Shown piece by piece: positions 63,100 to 64,000 of a stretch of DNA of 64,000 nt; the first letter of the stretch is position 1; every line of letters begins with the position of its first letter. The notes beneath the pieces are model-generated. The model worked only from the letters and a program-made list of their open reading frames with translations. It searched no databases and had not been told where the DNA came from. A program made the translations under genes and the position numbers. This stretch comes from Malachius bipustulatus. Its lineage: Eukaryota; Arthropoda; Insecta; Coleoptera; Melyridae. The stretch lies in contig OU342631.1 of assembly GCA_910589415.1 (NCBI GenBank), positions 56,510,598-56,574,597 on the forward strand. Reading direction: 5' to 3'.

Positions 63100-64000
63100 T
63101 CTTTTTGATTTCAACGCTCCCATAAAACTTGAACGAAACATACTTCCCACCAGCCTTTAACTCTACGTCCTCGTTTTACATGATTATTTTTTATTACATA
63201 GAGCCCACCAAAATTATTAGTGCCATTTTATACTCCTCATATTAATTTATTGATTAGTTCAAAACTGAATTAAAAATGCGTTAGCCACAGTGGGCCGTAT
63301 GATTTCCCTTCTATTACAAGATAGAGACTGTCGTCAAAGGTTTAACGACAGTCTTTATTTTTAACCAAGGATTTTCCATTCATTTAGTATGCTTAAAAAT
63401 TTCATTACACTTTGATAGTTGAAAATGTCAGAATAACCGACAAACAGTTCCAAGTTTTATTGTGAATATCAAGAAGTTATTTACACAAACCACTTTGTAT
63501 TGACACGACCAGAAAATTTACGATTAAAGTTTTCGGAAATCTTATTTATTACAAACATGAGTGATTGTGATATTCCTTCAGATATCGAAAGTCCTGCCAA
63601 AGCCACTCTGTCGACAATATTATTTATTACCAGCAGAATCCAGAAATGTATATGAAGTAACATACAGTGTAGAACAGCGAGATGGAATAATATATTTTTT
63701 TAGTAACAGTAATTGTTCATAATCAAAAAAAATCCCGGAACACATCGATTTTAGATTATAAAATAATAACATCCTACAGCGTGCAAATTTCATCCCTAAA
63801 AGTAACCCCTTTCGAGTGACAGCAAATGCGACCCTTAAATTTTAAAACGGGAAGTAGAGGCTTGTGACATTCATTTGAAAGGTCTCTTCATTATCTACAC
63901 CAAAAATTATATATTTTTTAAATTTTATGCAAAAAAATAAATAAATAAAAATTTATTGCAAAAAAATAATAGTCAGAATTTTTTTTATTGAAGATTCAGA
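63100..64000. other. Right edge, no gene recognised
   Basis: AT-rich sequence. A perfect 10-bp hairpin (AGACTGTCGT/ACGACAGTCT) lies at about 63326-63355. The last 250 bases look like part of an interspersed repeat, with no partner visible in the window. Confidence 0.35.

Noticed and set aside
63326..63355. Perfect hairpin resembling a rho-independent terminator
   Set aside because: This is eukaryotic nuclear DNA and the hairpin is not next to a transcription unit end. It is probably a chance or MITE-derived hairpin.

Overview
The window is a piece of an insect nuclear genome. It is AT-rich and dominated by transposable elements. Two spliced insect genes with GT-AG introns can be assembled from it: the 3' part of a pickpocket-type DEG/ENaC channel gene (exons between 4295 and 10484, + strand) and a complete six-exon odorant-binding protein (OBP) gene (31698-62993, + strand). 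The OBP sequence has a beetle-like feel, but assignment to Coleoptera is only an inference. There is nothing prokaryotic here: no operons, no ribosome-binding sites, no CRISPR.

Layout. 1-2000: the 3' end of an errantivirus-like Ty3/gypsy element (env remnant, purine tract, LTR). 3261-3873: a foldback element. 4295-10484: the channel gene, whose last intron holds a foldback element that is itself split by an internally deleted Ty3/gypsy retrotransposon (5853-9638, TSD GGATA). 10620-21600: a Penelope-like remnant with a hammerhead motif, several long foldback elements, a hAT MITE with an 8-bp TSD, a second hammerhead motif and a decayed DDE transposase. 21692-25254: a mariner/IS630-like element with about 500-bp inverted repeats, carrying a broken transposase and a tRNA-derived SINE, followed by another foldback. 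26521-28161: a TA-inserting DNA element with CCCAGATAGCAA ends, sitting at the edge of a tandem satellite (28162-29716). The satellite's 572-575-bp units each carry a TATA-like box and a type-I hammerhead ribozyme.

31698-62993: the OBP gene. Its third intron is about 27.4 kb and is a stack of transposons. In order it holds a Penelope-like scrap, a Dong/R4-like LINE lying in a (TAA)n tract, a decayed minus-strand LINE, a foldback, a second minus-strand LINE tail, and a mariner-like element (43388-61453). The left arm of that mariner is interrupted by a 14.5-kb Ty3/gypsy element with 2.7-2.8-kb LTRs, and its transposase is interrupted by a 0.7-kb MITE. The giant LTR element looks young: the LTRs agree throughout what I compared, apart from one 84-bp tandem duplication and a base within it. 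Its gag and pol are open and overlap in the -1 frame at a canonical A AAA AAC slippery heptamer.

How it works together: the two host genes are unrelated by function and merely neighbours. The self-cleaving RNAs, the foldbacks and the retroelements are separate selfish systems. The strongest leads are the hammerhead satellite with a core-disrupting 3-nt insertion in two of three units, the Matryoshka intron of the OBP gene, and the large family of TACAGGGTGT-ended foldbacks that appears tied to an IS630/mariner transposase. All coordinates and motifs were read by eye. No alignments, folding or database searches were run.
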